In this document: one piece after another, positions 15,931 through 25,713 of the stretch
Layout of the letters: every line of letters begins with the position of its first letter
Position numbering within the stretch: the stretch's first letter is position 1
Assembly: GCA_004173355.1 (NCBI GenBank)
Contig: SEAD01000045.1
Span: 1 to 32,456 of the forward strand
Direction: 5' to 3'
Source of the DNA: Chitinophagaceae bacterium
GTDB taxonomy: Bacteria; Bacteroidota; Bacteroidia; Chitinophagales; Chitinophagaceae
DNA length: 32,456 bases
The notes under the pieces: generated by a model
Seen by the model: the letters and a program-made list of their open reading frames with translations, nothing else
The model's database searches: none
What the model was told of the DNA's origin: nothing
Position numbers and translations under genes: made by a program

Positions 15931-16692
15931 TTATTTCAATGCCTTGATGATGGCGATGAACTCTGCGGGGATCAGTGATGCACCGCCAACGAGACCACCG
16001 TCCACATCCGGACTGCTGAACAGTTCCACTGCATTGGCCGCTTTTACACTGCCTCCGTAAAGGATACTGATTTCCCCGGCTACTGCGTCACTGTATTTTT
16101 TGGCGATCACCGAACGCAGGTAGGCATGGATCTCCTGCGCCTGTTCCGTACTGGCAGTCCGACCAGTACCAATGGCCCAGATTGGTTCATAAGCAATCAC
16201 CACTTTTTTTATATCATCCGCTGAAAGATGGAAAAGGCTTTCTTCCAGTTGTTTTGCCACGTAAGCATTCTGGCCTTCCTTTTCACGGATCTCCAGGGGC
16301 TCACCGCAACAGAAGATTGGAGTGAGTTCATGTTTGAGTGCGATATCCACTTTTGCGGCGAGGTCGGCATTGGATTCAGAAAAATATTCACGGCGTTCGC
16401 TGTGCCCGATAACCACGAATTTGATACCCAGTGACACCAGCATTGCAGCCGAGATTTCGCCGGTATATGCACCTGACTCCTTGTGGTAAATATTCTGGGC
16501 ACTTGCATCAAAATCGGCAAAAGACCCGAGCCGCGCTTCAGCCATCGGCAGGTACGGTGATGGCACGGCAAAAATGACCTGCTGGTTGGATGCCAGTGCA
16601 ATCCCTGCCGCAGTTATTTCGTCGAGCAGGGTCTCGCCCTGTTGTAAGGTCAGGTTCATTTTCCAGTTGGCTGCTGCGATCTGTTTTCTCAT
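15931..16692 (-). CDS. tpiA: Triosephosphate isomerase
   Basis: This 253-residue protein interconverts dihydroxyacetone phosphate and glyceraldehyde 3-phosphate in glycolysis and gluconeogenesis. The active-site residues are present: Lys11 in AANWKMN, His97 in VIGHSERREYF and Glu169 in AYEPIWAIGTG, with the phosphate-binding GGSVKAAN and GLVGGASL near the C-terminus. Length is normal for a bacterial enzyme. It begins 10 nt after the stop of the GlmU-like gene and should be cotranscribed with it; a terminator lies at 15869-15901. Confidence 0.98.
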   Translation of the reverse strand: MRKQIAAANWKMNLTLQQGETLLDEITAAGIALASNQQVIFAVPSPYLPMAEARLGSFADFDASAQNIYHKESGAYTGEISAAMLVSLGIKFVVIGHSERREYFSESNADLAAKVDIALKHELTPIFCCGEPLEIREKEGQNAYVAKQLEESLFHLSADDIKKVVIAYEPIWAIGTGRTASTEQAQEIHAYLRSVIAKKYSDAVAGEISILYGGSVKAANAVELFSSPDVDGGLVGGASLIPAEFIAIIKALK

Positions 16693-16702
16693 TCGGTCTC
16701 TT

Positions 16703-17881
16703 TTAGAAGTTTTGATAGATATGTTGTAAGATCTTTATGTCGTTTTCAGTCATCTCCTGCCCTTTCAGTTTTTTCCAGGCGCTGGCATCACGGATGGCCT
16801 TGTCCGCCTCATAGCGTCGGATACCTTCGCTGCCCCAGGAGAATGAGGGGATGTACTTCGGTGTAAGCCCGGCACCAAACACATTCGCCGATACGCCGAT
16901 CACTGTACCGGTATTGATGGAAGTATTGATAGATGTACGTGTGTAATCCCCCATCATAACACCACACTTGATTCCGGCACTGACCGGCCCGCCGGGTGTC
17001 CACATGTTGATGGTGCCCACATTATTTTTCAGATTCGAATTGGTAGTGCCTGCACCGAGGTTGCACCATTCACCAATAACCGAATCACCCAGGTAACCAT
17101 GATGGGCCTTGTTGGAAAAGCCCATGAGCACGGAATTTTTTATTTCACCGGCACCGATGCACCAGGGCCCGATGGTAGTGGCTCCATAGACCGTGGATCC
17201 CATCTTGAGTAAAGCACCCTCCCCGATGGAAAACGGCCCTCGGATCATTGACCCTTCCAGCAGTTCAGCGTTGCGGCCGATGTATATTGGCCCTTTATCA
17301 GCATTGAGGATACAGTGTTCGACCACCGCTCCCTTTTCTATAAAAATTCCACTGCGGTTGCTCACCCTGTTAGAAGAAGGTATTGAGGCCGATTTACGTT
17401 TCCTCGTGAGCAGGCGGAAGTCTTCGCGGATTGCCCAGTCGTTGAGTGCCACGATATCCCAGGGATACCGGATCACGCGGATGGCCTCGTCAAGTGTCAC
17501 CGCTTTTTTCACCCCGATGGAATGGTTTCCTTTTATCTCACGGCCACTGAAGCGGTATACAAATCCGGTCTGTCCTTCCGCGGTAAGGAACTCGCCCGGT
17601 TCCAGTTTTTTTGCTGCGCGGATAATTGTGGGGGTAGGCAACACGTTGCCATGGACAAGGAAGAAATGGTCCCTGGGGGAAGCGTCTGACAGGTCAACTG
17701 CGCGATCGAGGTCCTTGTAATCATCCTCCTTGCGATCGGACGACTCCAGTCCCAGCATCATCTCCCACTTTTCACGTATCGTGAGGATTCCCACGCGGAT
17801 ATCCTGGATCTGTCGCGTGAGGGTGAAGGGAAAAAGGTTCTCCGGCTGGCAGAACTCTTCAGTGAAAATGATTTTTTTCAT
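16703..17881 (-). CDS. GlmU-like putative sugar nucleotidyltransferase/acyltransferase
   Basis: The product has 392 residues from the ATG at 17881; an in-frame codon 30 nt further upstream is less likely because the family starts at KKIIFTEEF. The N-terminal half is the putative sugar nucleotidyl transferase domain seen in Bacteroidota (FPFTLTRQIQDIRVGILTIREKW). The C-terminal half, from about residue 190, is a left-handed beta-helix of hexapeptide repeats (IFIEKGAVVEHCILNADKGP onward, then GLTPKYIPSFSWG). This resembles GlmU, but the canonical Gly-rich nucleotide-binding loop of true GlmU is not evident, so the reaction is uncertain. Cell-envelope precursor synthesis is a reasonable inference. 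It forms an operon with tpiA. Confidence 0.9.
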   Translation of the reverse strand: MKKIIFTEEFCQPENLFPFTLTRQIQDIRVGILTIREKWEMMLGLESSDRKEDDYKDLDRAVDLSDASPRDHFFLVHGNVLPTPTIIRAAKKLEPGEFLTAEGQTGFVYRFSGREIKGNHSIGVKKAVTLDEAIRVIRYPWDIVALNDWAIREDFRLLTRKRKSASIPSSNRVSNRSGIFIEKGAVVEHCILNADKGPIYIGRNAELLEGSMIRGPFSIGEGALLKMGSTVYGATTIGPWCIGAGEIKNSVLMGFSNKAHHGYLGDSVIGEWCNLGAGTTNSNLKNNVGTINMWTPGGPVSAGIKCGVMMGDYTRTSINTSINTGTVIGVSANVFGAGLTPKYIPSFSWGSEGIRRYEADKAIRDASAWKKLKGQEMTENDIKILQHIYQNF

Positions 17882-17892
17882 AACTGGGATTC

Positions 17893-17900
17893 CAAAAATA
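17893..17900 (-). promoter_or_regulatory. Possible -7 element for the glmU-like/tpiA operon
   Basis: On the minus strand 17900-17893 reads TATTTTTG, a perfect TAnnTTTG, 11 nt before the ATG at 17881. No good TTTG lies 18-20 nt further upstream, so this is a weak call. Confidence 0.35.
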
Positions 17901-17963
17901 AGGAATGCCATCCATGAAACGCCGAAAGGGCGGGTCTAATCAGGGAGGTAATGGGACAAAATA

Positions 17964-17989
17964 AAACCTCCCGATGAATCGGGAGGTTT
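17964..17989 (-). terminator. Terminator of rpmE2
   Basis: AAACCTCCCGAT (17964-17975) pairs with ATCGGGAGGTTT (17978-17989); on the minus strand the stem runs into TTTTATTTTG. It lies 62 nt after the rpmE2 stop and before the glmU-like promoter. Confidence 0.85.
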
Positions 17990-18050
17990 GTATAGTATAG
18001 CCATGAAAAACAGCTCATCATTTTCGTCAGAGCCGTTGCACAATATAATG

Positions 18051-18305
18051 TTATTCTGCTTTTTTCGCGTATTTCTTCTTGTACTTGTCGATACGGCCTG
18101 CGGTATCCACGAGCACGTTTTTACCGGTAAAGAACGGGTGTGATGTGCTCGAAATCTCGAGTTTCACGAGCGGGTATTCGTTACCGTCTTCGAACTTGAT
18201 TGTTTCTTTTGTATTTGCAGTAGAACGGCTGAGGAATGTATCACCATTACTCATGTCCTTGAATACTACCATGCGGTAGCTTTCAGGATGGAGACCTTTT
18301 TTCAT
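18051..18305 (-). CDS. rpmE2: 50S ribosomal protein L31, type B
   Basis: The product is 84 residues from the ATG at 18305; upstream in-frame codons are rejected because L31 starts with MKKGLHPE. The protein has the family features [20 protein letters not shown], the central [16 protein letters not shown] and the basic tail KYKKKYAKK. It contains no cysteine, so it is the zinc-free form that replaces the zinc-binding L31 in many bacteria. It is transcribed alone between its own promoter and terminator. Confidence 0.97.
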   Translation of the reverse strand: MKKGLHPESYRMVVFKDMSNGDTFLSRSTANTKETIKFEDGNEYPLVKLEISSTSHPFFTGKNVLVDTAGRIDKYKKKYAKKAE

Positions 18306-18367
18306 AATTTCCTGATTTTGAAGGTTGCACGGGTTTTGCCGTACTTTAAAAATAATTGTTTGGGCTG

Positions 18368-18399
18368 CAAATGTATGGCAGGAATGGCTAAAAGCCAAA
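18368..18399 (-). promoter_or_regulatory. Promoter of rpmE2, Bacteroidota consensus
   Basis: On the minus strand TTTG (18399-18396) and TACATTTG (18375-18368) are both perfect matches, separated by 20 nt. The predicted start near 18362 leaves a leader of about 56 nt before the ATG at 18305. Confidence 0.75.
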
Positions 18400-18457
18400 T
18401 ATATATTCAAGGTAAATTCCGGGTAACATGGCCCCAACCCAGCCGTGCCGGTATGCC

Positions 18458-18949
18458 TCAGGACCGCATGTTCTCGATCTGAAGCGGGATACCCAGTTCC
18501 CAGGTTTTTGACGCCTGGATCACTTCCTGCAGATCGTCGATCTTTTTGCCGGTCACCCGCACGATATCGTCGTTGATGGATGCCTGCACTTTCAGCCCGG
18601 AGTCCTTGATTTGTTTCACAATCTTTTTCGCGTCCTCCTGTTTGAGGCCATTGCGCACGAGTACTTCCTTTTTCCAGGCTTTACCGGATTGGGCACCCTC
18701 TTTCGAGAGGTCAAATGCTTCCGGCGCGATTCCCTGTTTGTGTGCACGGCTGACGAGTACGTCCAGCAGCTGGCGCATTTTCATGTCATCGTCAGTTTCG
18801 AGATGGATTTTGAATTCCTTTTTATTCAGGTTGATCACCACATGTGCTCCCTTGAAATCAAAGCGGTTGGTGATTTCCTTACTTACAACATTGACGGCGT
18901 TGTCCAGTGCCTGGGCATCCACCTTGCTGACCATATCAAATGAAGGCAT
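18458..18949 (-). CDS. YajQ-family nucleotide/cyclic di-GMP-binding protein
   Basis: The 163-residue protein matches the YajQ (UPF0234) family along its full length: [20 protein letters not shown] at the N-terminus, [20 protein letters not shown], the acidic [13 protein letters not shown], and IDDLQEVIQ with a terminal IPLQIENMR. Members have two ferredoxin-like domains that bind nucleotides, and some bind cyclic di-GMP as transcription cofactors; which applies here is not known. It is cytoplasmic, with no close operon partner. The upstream 73 nt before the next terminator contain no perfect TAnnTTTG box. Confidence 0.95.
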   Translation of the reverse strand: MPSFDMVSKVDAQALDNAVNVVSKEITNRFDFKGAHVVINLNKKEFKIHLETDDDMKMRQLLDVLVSRAHKQGIAPEAFDLSKEGAQSGKAWKKEVLVRNGLKQEDAKKIVKQIKDSGLKVQASINDDIVRVTGKKIDDLQEVIQASKTWELGIPLQIENMRS

Positions 18950-19023
18950 AGTTTAAGAATTTGAATACTGCGAAGTACGTGATTTTTGGGAAACCAGCAG
19001 CAGCCGGTTTTTCGGGGGGTGCA

Positions 19024-19050
19024 TAAAAAAACTCCCGGGGAACCGGGAGT
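19024..19050 (-). terminator. Terminator after the receptor/small-peptide unit
   Basis: The stem ACTCCCGG (19031-19038) with CCGGGAGT (19043-19050) closes a GGAA loop, and on the minus strand it is followed by seven T. It lies 30 nt after the stop of the 26-codon ORF, which places that ORF within the transcript. Confidence 0.85.
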
Positions 19051-19079
19051 TGTGGACTGGATCTGTGCCTGCTTCTGTA

Positions 19080-19160
19080 TCATGCCTTTCCCAGTGTATA
19101 CACCAGTACCAGGGCAAAAGCGAGCATAAACAGGATTCGGGGAAATAATATTTCTTTCAT
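19080..19160 (-). CDS. Small hydrophobic peptide (26 aa), single membrane span
   Basis: This ATG-to-TGA frame of 26 codons encodes a peptide starting MKEILFPR, with a strongly hydrophobic middle (ILFMLAFALVLVYTL) and ending GKA. That is one transmembrane helix with a charged end on each side, like other bacterial micro-membrane proteins. It begins 26 nt after the receptor stop and ends 30 nt before a strong terminator, so it should share the receptor transcript. There is no clear Shine-Dalgarno sequence, which is common in Bacteroidota. The coding call rests on composition and position; no family is recognised. Confidence 0.5.
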   Translation of the reverse strand: MKEILFPRILFMLAFALVLVYTLGKA

Positions 19161-19186
19161 GGTTAAGGTTTAATGGTAATGGCAAC

Positions 19187-21631
19187 TTAGTTACCTCCCC
19201 CCACGCGGCCCTGTTCATCGCTCGCACCGGGTTTGCGGCGGCGTTCGCCGGCAATATTTGATTTACCGAAACGGTAGGTAAAGCTTACGTTCAGCTGGCG
19301 ACTGTCGCGGCGACCGGCGAGGGTAAGATCCACATCGCTGTATTTTGCATATCCCTTAAACTGCTGGGTGTACAATATGTCGCGCACACCAACCTTAACG
19401 GTTCCCTTCTTCTTGAAAAGTTGTTTCGATACACCGGCATTCAGGGCTCCGATGCTGCGGATCACGAGCAGGCCTTCCAGGCCTTTGGTACGGTACCATC
19501 CGCTTACTTCAGCAGACCATCCGTCTCCGAAGGTGAAACTCTGTGTAGCGTTTGCAATCAGGGTGGTAAAGCCCAGGTCAACCTGCTCACCGCTGTAGAG
19601 TCCTTTGAAACTGTTTTTGAAACCCATCACATAGATGTTGGAATTCCACCATTTTTTCACCGGCACGTTGGCCATCACTGCGAGACCGAGCTGCTGCATT
19701 TCGTTGAAGTTGTCGCGGGTCTGGAACGACTTGTTACCATCCTGTTTGATCAGTTCAGTGATCACATCGGAAGTCTTCGTGTAGTTCAGCGTGGTAGTAA
19801 GGATCCGGTTCCAGGTATGCGTCAGTTCAATGTTGTTGGTGAACTGCGGCTGGAGGTACGGATTACCCTGCTGGTAGGTCAGTGAATCGAGGAAGAAGGT
19901 GAACGGGTTGAGGTCACCGTAATTGGGACGCTGTACGCGACGGCTGTAGCTCAGGTTAAACTGGTTTTTTTCATTCAGGTTGTATCCCAGTCCAACGTTG
20001 GGAAACAGGTTGGTGTAGTTACGCCTGAAGCTGGAATCATTGCTCATCTGCAAGCCGTCCGCTACTGTATTCTCTGCACGCAGGCCACCGGTGATTTCCC
20101 ATTTTTTCAACGAACCACTCAGGATCGCGTACGCAGCATTGATGTTTTCATTATACAGGAAGTGGTTGCTGCGATTGTCTTTAACCCAGTTTTCATTTTC
20201 ACCACGGAAATAGTCAACCTTGTTATCCGTTTTTACATAGCTTGATTTCAGTCCTGTCTCCAGCTTCCAGCCTTTTTTGAGGGGGTGTACATAATCGATT
20301 TTTGCACTGTAGATATTGATGTCAGATGGCAGGATACCGCGCAGTGAGACAAGTTGTCCGTCTTCCTGTCCTGTTTGATTGAAGCTCCGGGTATTGAGCA
20401 GTGTCCGGCCCCGCATACGGTAGTTGGCGATATCGATATCGGTAGAAATTTCCCTGCCGGATGAATCGAATGTGTGTTTGTAGTTGATGTTCGCCGTTAC
20501 GTTGTTATTGTTTCTTGAATTGCGCGAATCCGAACGCAGGTTATCGACGAAACTGCCATTCACATCACGGATAAAAGAATTGCTGCGCGGGTCATCCTTA
20601 CCATCGGAGAAATTGCCATTGATTACGATACCCGCCACGTCTTTCTTTGAAAAGTTATAGTCGATACCCGCTTTGGCATTATGGAATGTACCCTGGTTAT
20701 GCGGACGTGATACCTGGTCGATCGTGTTTTTCAGCGTGACCTTGTCCGGCTGGTAGATATTCCGGCTGATCTCAATGATATTGTATCCATGCCAGGTTCC
20801 GGCATTGTATCCGCCAAATACATTCAGCTTATTGTTGCGGTAGTTGAGGTTGAACCCGCCATTGAAACGACTGTACAGTGCCTGTGTGTAACCACCATTC
20901 ACCGTACCGTTCATTCCTTTCACGATTCCTTTTTTCGTTTTGATATTGATGATACCGGAGTTGCCTGCCGCATCATATTTTGCCGGCGGGTTGGTCATGA
21001 TCTCGATCTGGTCGAGGTTGCTGCTCTGCATACTTTTAAGCAATGCAGTGAGGTCGGCCCCGCTCATGTAGGTAGGTTTGCCATCGATGAGGATCATGAC
21101 ACCGGCTTTTCCTTTCAGGCTGATATTGCCATCGTTGTCGACTGTGACACCTGGTGATTTTTCCAGCAGTTCCAGGGCAGTCATACCCGCGCTGGTCGGG
21201 GATGCTTCCACGTTCATCACCATCTTGCCGGGTTTCTGTTCGATAAATGGCTTGCGGGCGGTGACCGTCACGGCACCCATGGACTTTGAGACAGGCACCA
21301 ATTCAATGGTTGGTATGGTTGCAGCCGGACTTGCAGGGCTGATTTCCACCGGACCGGAAAATGCGGTTTCATGTCCGACCGCCGTCACCGAAACCCTGAA
21401 CCGGCCGAATGGCAGGACTTCAAAAATGAACCGGCCTTCTTTATCCGCAACGCCAACCTTTACCAGGCTGGAGTCGGACGCCTGGATGAGGCGGATGGTA
21501 GCAGCTTCAATGGTCTTTGCACTGCCGTCGATGATGGCTCCGCTGATGGAACCGGTGTTTTGCTGGGCACTGACAAAAAAGGAAATCAGCATCGCAAGGC
21601 TGAGAGTCAGTAAGTTAGGTAAATATCGCAT
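19187..21631 (-). CDS. TonB-dependent receptor-like outer membrane beta-barrel protein
   Basis: This 814-residue protein begins with a Sec signal ending near FVSAQ (residue 23). Next comes a carboxypeptidase-regulatory-like domain (SGAIIDGSAKTIEAATIRLI onward, about residues 28-110), then a plug-like domain with MTALELLEKSPGVTVDNDGN and MILIDGKPTYMSGADL (about 140-240), and a long beta-barrel to about residue 790 of the OMP_b-brl_3 type. The barrel contains the family motif LSYSRRVQRPNYGDLNPF. The tail after the last strand is polar (GERRRKPGASDEQGRVGGGN), longer than the usual C-terminal aromatic end. No TonB box is obvious. No SusD partner is adjacent, so it is not a classical Sus pair; the ligand is unknown. 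A palindromic operator candidate abuts its promoter. Confidence 0.93.
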   Translation of the reverse strand: MRYLPNLLTLSLAMLISFFVSAQQNTGSISGAIIDGSAKTIEAATIRLIQASDSSLVKVGVADKEGRFIFEVLPFGRFRVSVTAVGHETAFSGPVEISPASPAATIPTIELVPVSKSMGAVTVTARKPFIEQKPGKMVMNVEASPTSAGMTALELLEKSPGVTVDNDGNISLKGKAGVMILIDGKPTYMSGADLTALLKSMQSSNLDQIEIMTNPPAKYDAAGNSGIINIKTKKGIVKGMNGTVNGGYTQALYSRFNGGFNLNYRNNKLNVFGGYNAGTWHGYNIIEISRNIYQPDKVTLKNTIDQVSRPHNQGTFHNAKAGIDYNFSKKDVAGIVINGNFSDGKDDPRSNSFIRDVNGSFVDNLRSDSRNSRNNNNVTANINYKHTFDSSGREISTDIDIANYRMRGRTLLNTRSFNQTGQEDGQLVSLRGILPSDINIYSAKIDYVHPLKKGWKLETGLKSSYVKTDNKVDYFRGENENWVKDNRSNHFLYNENINAAYAILSGSLKKWEITGGLRAENTVADGLQMSNDSSFRRNYTNLFPNVGLGYNLNEKNQFNLSYSRRVQRPNYGDLNPFTFFLDSLTYQQGNPYLQPQFTNNIELTHTWNRILTTTLNYTKTSDVITELIKQDGNKSFQTRDNFNEMQQLGLAVMANVPVKKWWNSNIYVMGFKNSFKGLYSGEQVDLGFTTLIANATQSFTFGDGWSAEVSGWYRTKGLEGLLVIRSIGALNAGVSKQLFKKKGTVKVGVRDILYTQQFKGYAKYSDVDLTLAGRRDSRQLNVSFTYRFGKSNIAGERRRKPGASDEQGRVGGGN

Positions 21632-21670
21632 GTTGGTAGGTTTTAGTACTGGTCTTTATTAGTTACAGTT

Positions 21671-21706
21671 CGAAATTAGGTACTATGTATTACATAGTTC
21701 ATAGTT
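21671..21706 (-). promoter_or_regulatory. Palindromic operator and abutting -7-like box of the receptor gene
   Basis: A perfect inverted repeat ACTATGTA-T-TACATAGT covers 21682-21698. CATAGTT is repeated directly at 21693-21699 and 21700-21706. The palindrome contains ATGTA/TACAT half-sites as bound by PadR-family repressors. On the minus strand TAATTTCG (21678-21671), one mismatch from TAnnTTTG, lies 3 nt downstream of the palindrome, so a bound protein would cover the promoter spacer. No PadR gene is in the window. Confidence 0.55.
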
Positions 21707-21938
21707 AAATACTGAACGGTCATTATCCATGATAAATGGTGTCCGGGAAAAAACTTATTAAAGGGATTACAGGCACTTGGACGTGTGAGGGAGAAAGAGG
21801 TTACAGTTTACTGGCCGATTTGGATAAACGGTAAAGACGTACCGGTGAGCGGCCGGGCATGGCTTTGTTATTTCATCAATAACTCCTGCACCCTGAATAT
21901 ATTAATGTGCGAAGGGGTTATCTTGCAGAAAAGACCCG
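21707..21938. other. Intergenic region upstream of threonine aldolase
   Basis: This is the rest of the 307-nt divergent gap between the receptor and threonine aldolase. It should contain the promoter of the plus-strand operon, but no perfect TTTG/TAnnTTTG pair was found; TATCTTGC at 21920-21927 is only a partial match. A 73-codon frame through it overlaps the aldolase start and has no protein-like features. Confidence 0.3.
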
Positions 21939-22955
21939 ATGACGATCGACTACCGTTCAGATACTGTAACAAAGCCGGGACCCGGTATGGCAGCGGCCAT
22001 GGCTGATGCATTACTGGGAGATGATGTTTTCGGGGAAGATCCGTCCATCAATGCGCTGGAGGAACTGGCAGCGGGCATGTTTGGTATGGAGGCCGCTGTA
22101 TTTTGCCCATCGGGCACCATGACCAACCAGATTGCCATCAAATGTCATACACAACCCGGCGATGAGGTCATCTGTGATGACAATGCCCATATCTACCAGT
22201 ATGAAGGGGGTGGTATCGCTTTTAATTCAGGGGCATCGGTTAAGTTGCTGCAGGGCAGTTACGGCAGGATCACTGCCAGCCAGGTCAGGGAAGCCATCAA
22301 CCCGGATGATGTGCATCGTGCCCGCACCAGCCTGGTCTGCCTGGAAAACACGGCAAACCGCGGGGGCGGAAGCTGTTACGATTTTGCTGAAATCAGGCGG
22401 ATCCGGGAAGTCTGTGATAGCCACCAGCTCCCGTTGCACCTCGACGGTGCGAGACTCTGGAATGCCATGGTGGCAAAAAATGAATCGGCCCTGCAGTATG
22501 GTGAACAGTTTCACAGTATTTCGGTCTGCCTTAGCAAAAGCCTGGGTTGCCCCGTTGGGAGTCTTTTGCTGGGTTCTGCTGACTTTATCCGCCGCGCCCG
22601 GAGGATCCGTAAGGTATTCGGCGGAGGCATGCGCCAGGCAGGGATCCTGGCAGCGGCAGGCACATACGCACTGACGCACAATATTGAACGTTTATCCATT
22701 GACCATGGATATGCCCGTGAGGTAGCCGGCAGCATTGGTACAAAAGATTTCGTTGAATCTGTATTGCCGGTTGAGACCAATATCCTGATCTTCCAGCTCA
22801 GACCATCCCTCACCGCAGCGGCGCTGGTTGAAAGGCTCAGGGAACAAGGCCTGCTCTCCTATGCAATCGCACCCAACCGTGTGCGTTTTGTTTTCCACCT
22901 TGATATTACCGAGGCAATGGTTGCCCGTACAATTGATATAATAAATAAACTCTAG
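21939..22955 (+). CDS. Low-specificity threonine aldolase
   Basis: This 338-residue PLP enzyme splits L-threonine or allo-threonine into glycine and acetaldehyde. It starts with the family signature DYRSDTVTKPGPGM and has GDDVFGEDPSINALEELAA and FCPSGTMTNQIAIKCHTQPG for the cofactor site. LHLDGARLWNA carries the Asp that binds the pyridine ring, and VCLSKSLGCPVGS carries the Schiff-base Lys200. Length is typical. It is followed after 3 nt by pgi, so the two genes are cotranscribed; this looks like shared expression rather than one pathway. Confidence 0.96.
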   Translation: MTIDYRSDTVTKPGPGMAAAMADALLGDDVFGEDPSINALEELAAGMFGMEAAVFCPSGTMTNQIAIKCHTQPGDEVICDDNAHIYQYEGGGIAFNSGASVKLLQGSYGRITASQVREAINPDDVHRARTSLVCLENTANRGGGSCYDFAEIRRIREVCDSHQLPLHLDGARLWNAMVAKNESALQYGEQFHSISVCLSKSLGCPVGSLLLGSADFIRRARRIRKVFGGGMRQAGILAAAGTYALTHNIERLSIDHGYAREVAGSIGTKDFVESVLPVETNILIFQLRPSLTAAALVERLREQGLLSYAIAPNRVRFVFHLDITEAMVARTIDIINKL

Positions 22956-24614
<1,659 letters not shown>

Positions 24615-24634
24615 CTTAGGTAAAACCTGAAACT

Positions 24635-25003
24635 ATGAGGGCAATCCTGTTTCCATTGTTGTTGCTGGCAGCGGGAGAACTGCGGGCACAGTCTGAAACA
24701 ATCCCGGCATTCCCTGAACTTCCGCAGAAATACCGGGCGCAGGCAATGAAACCGTTTGGTTACTCCAGCCCGCTGACAATAGTGAACCCTGATGCCCGTA
24801 TCCGGATTGGTAAGATTGCATCGCTCAAAACCAGCACCGGTAAAGATTATATCATCCTGGGGCAGGACTTCATGCCCTGCATTACCCCGGACATGCAGCA
24901 TTACCGCATGCCGGATGGAAGGGATACTGCAGCAATCCCGGCAAAACCTGCCGCGCCAATCCCGAATCCGGCGAAACCGGCAGGAACTGCACCGGTACAA
25001 TAA
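24635..25003 (+). CDS. Small exported protein of unknown function
   Basis: The 122-residue product has an N-terminal signal MRAILFPLLLLAAG with likely cleavage after LRAQ (about residue 19). The mature part has no recognised domain: a short segment KPFGYSSPLTIVNPDARIRI, a polar stretch GKDYIILGQDFMPCITPDM and a low-complexity Pro/Ala/Lys tail (AKPAAPIPNPAKPAG) from about residue 100. It has a single Cys in the mature part. It begins 20 nt after pgi, so it is probably the last gene of that operon, followed by a terminator. Function unknown. Confidence 0.75.
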   Translation: MRAILFPLLLLAAGELRAQSETIPAFPELPQKYRAQAMKPFGYSSPLTIVNPDARIRIGKIASLKTSTGKDYIILGQDFMPCITPDMQHYRMPDGRDTAAIPAKPAAPIPNPAKPAGTAPVQ

Positions 25004-25023
25004 AACTTCTCATTTGACCTCAT

Positions 25024-25054
25024 AAAAAAAGTCCATCAGCTGATGGACTTTTTT
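25024..25054. terminator. Bidirectional terminator
   Basis: An exact palindrome with arms AAAAAAGTCCATCAG and CTGATGGACTTTTTT meets at 25039/25040. It serves the pgi operon (+) and the PUR-alpha-like gene (-), which ends at 25073. Confidence 0.88.
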
Positions 25055-25072
25055 AGTATCGGGAGGTGGCAA

Positions 25073-25564
25073 TTACCACTTATCTACTTCTTCGTTGTTG
25101 GCAGAAGCCGTCACTGTATTTTCAACAGAAGCCGCTACAGGCGCTGGTACTGCGGGCTCTTCTTCCTGCTCTTCTTCCGCTACGGGCTGGGGTTCAGGTG
25201 CCGATGCAGCTGCAACAGCGGGGACCGGAACATAGGATCCGTTTTCAATCGGATTGCCTTCTTCATCATATGCATCATCGTGGTTGAATGCATCAAAATC
25301 AAAATCAGGCATCAGGTCTGTTTTTACATAATCCACCGCTTCATTAAGGGCCTTGATGAATTTATTGAAGTCTTCCTTGTACAGGAAAACCTTGTGGCGG
25401 TCATAACCATTGTCGTCAAACCGTTTGCGACTCTCGGTGATGGTAAGGTAATAATCATTGCCCCTGGTGGCTCTCACATCAAAAAAATAAGTTCTTCTTT
25501 TACCGGCACGGATCCGTTTACTGTAGATACTTTCAATTTTCTTGTCGTTGTTCTCGTACGCCAC
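25073..25564 (-). CDS. PUR-alpha-like nucleic-acid-binding protein (DUF3276)
   Basis: The 163-residue protein starts at a GTG (25564); no ATG is better placed and the family begins near here. Residues 1-100 form the PUR-like repeat of DUF3276 proteins: ESIYSKRIRAGKRRTYFFDV, ATRGNDYYLTITESRKRF, then HKVFLYKEDFNKFIKALNEA. The tail from about residue 105 is acidic and Ala/Pro-rich (EEEQEEEPAVPAPV). Such proteins in Bacteroidota bind single-stranded DNA or RNA. It is monocistronic, with a very good promoter upstream and a terminator downstream. Confidence 0.94.
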   Translation of the reverse strand: MAYENNDKKIESIYSKRIRAGKRRTYFFDVRATRGNDYYLTITESRKRFDDNGYDRHKVFLYKEDFNKFIKALNEAVDYVKTDLMPDFDFDAFNHDDAYDEEGNPIENGSYVPVPAVAAASAPEPQPVAEEEQEEEPAVPAPVAASVENTVTASANNEEVDKW

Positions 25565-25609
25565 TTGGTTAGTTTTTAGCAGATGATTAAAAGGCCCTGG
25601 TATTACTTA

Positions 25610-25640
25610 CAAATATAGAGTTCTTTTCGAAACAGCCAAA
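25610..25640 (-). promoter_or_regulatory. Promoter of the PUR-alpha-like gene, Bacteroidota consensus
   Basis: On the minus strand TTTG (25640-25637) and TATATTTG (25617-25610) are perfect and spaced by 19 nt. The predicted start near 25604 gives a leader of about 40 nt to the GTG at 25564. Confidence 0.78.
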
Positions 25641-25713
25641 AGTGAAACGATTTTAATACCACATCTGGTAAAACGGCTGGAATGATGACTGGTACAGGGT
25701 TACGGAGGGTTGG

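Noticed and set aside
19187-21631. Classical SusC/SusD polysaccharide-utilisation pair
   Set aside because: No SusD-like gene follows, the protein is shorter than SusC, and the barrel is of the OMP_b-brl_3 type.
25043-25579. A 178-codon plus-strand frame opposite the PUR-alpha-like gene
   Set aside because: It is Phe/Arg/Ile-rich antisense sequence that starts inside a terminator; the minus strand has a perfect promoter and a family match.
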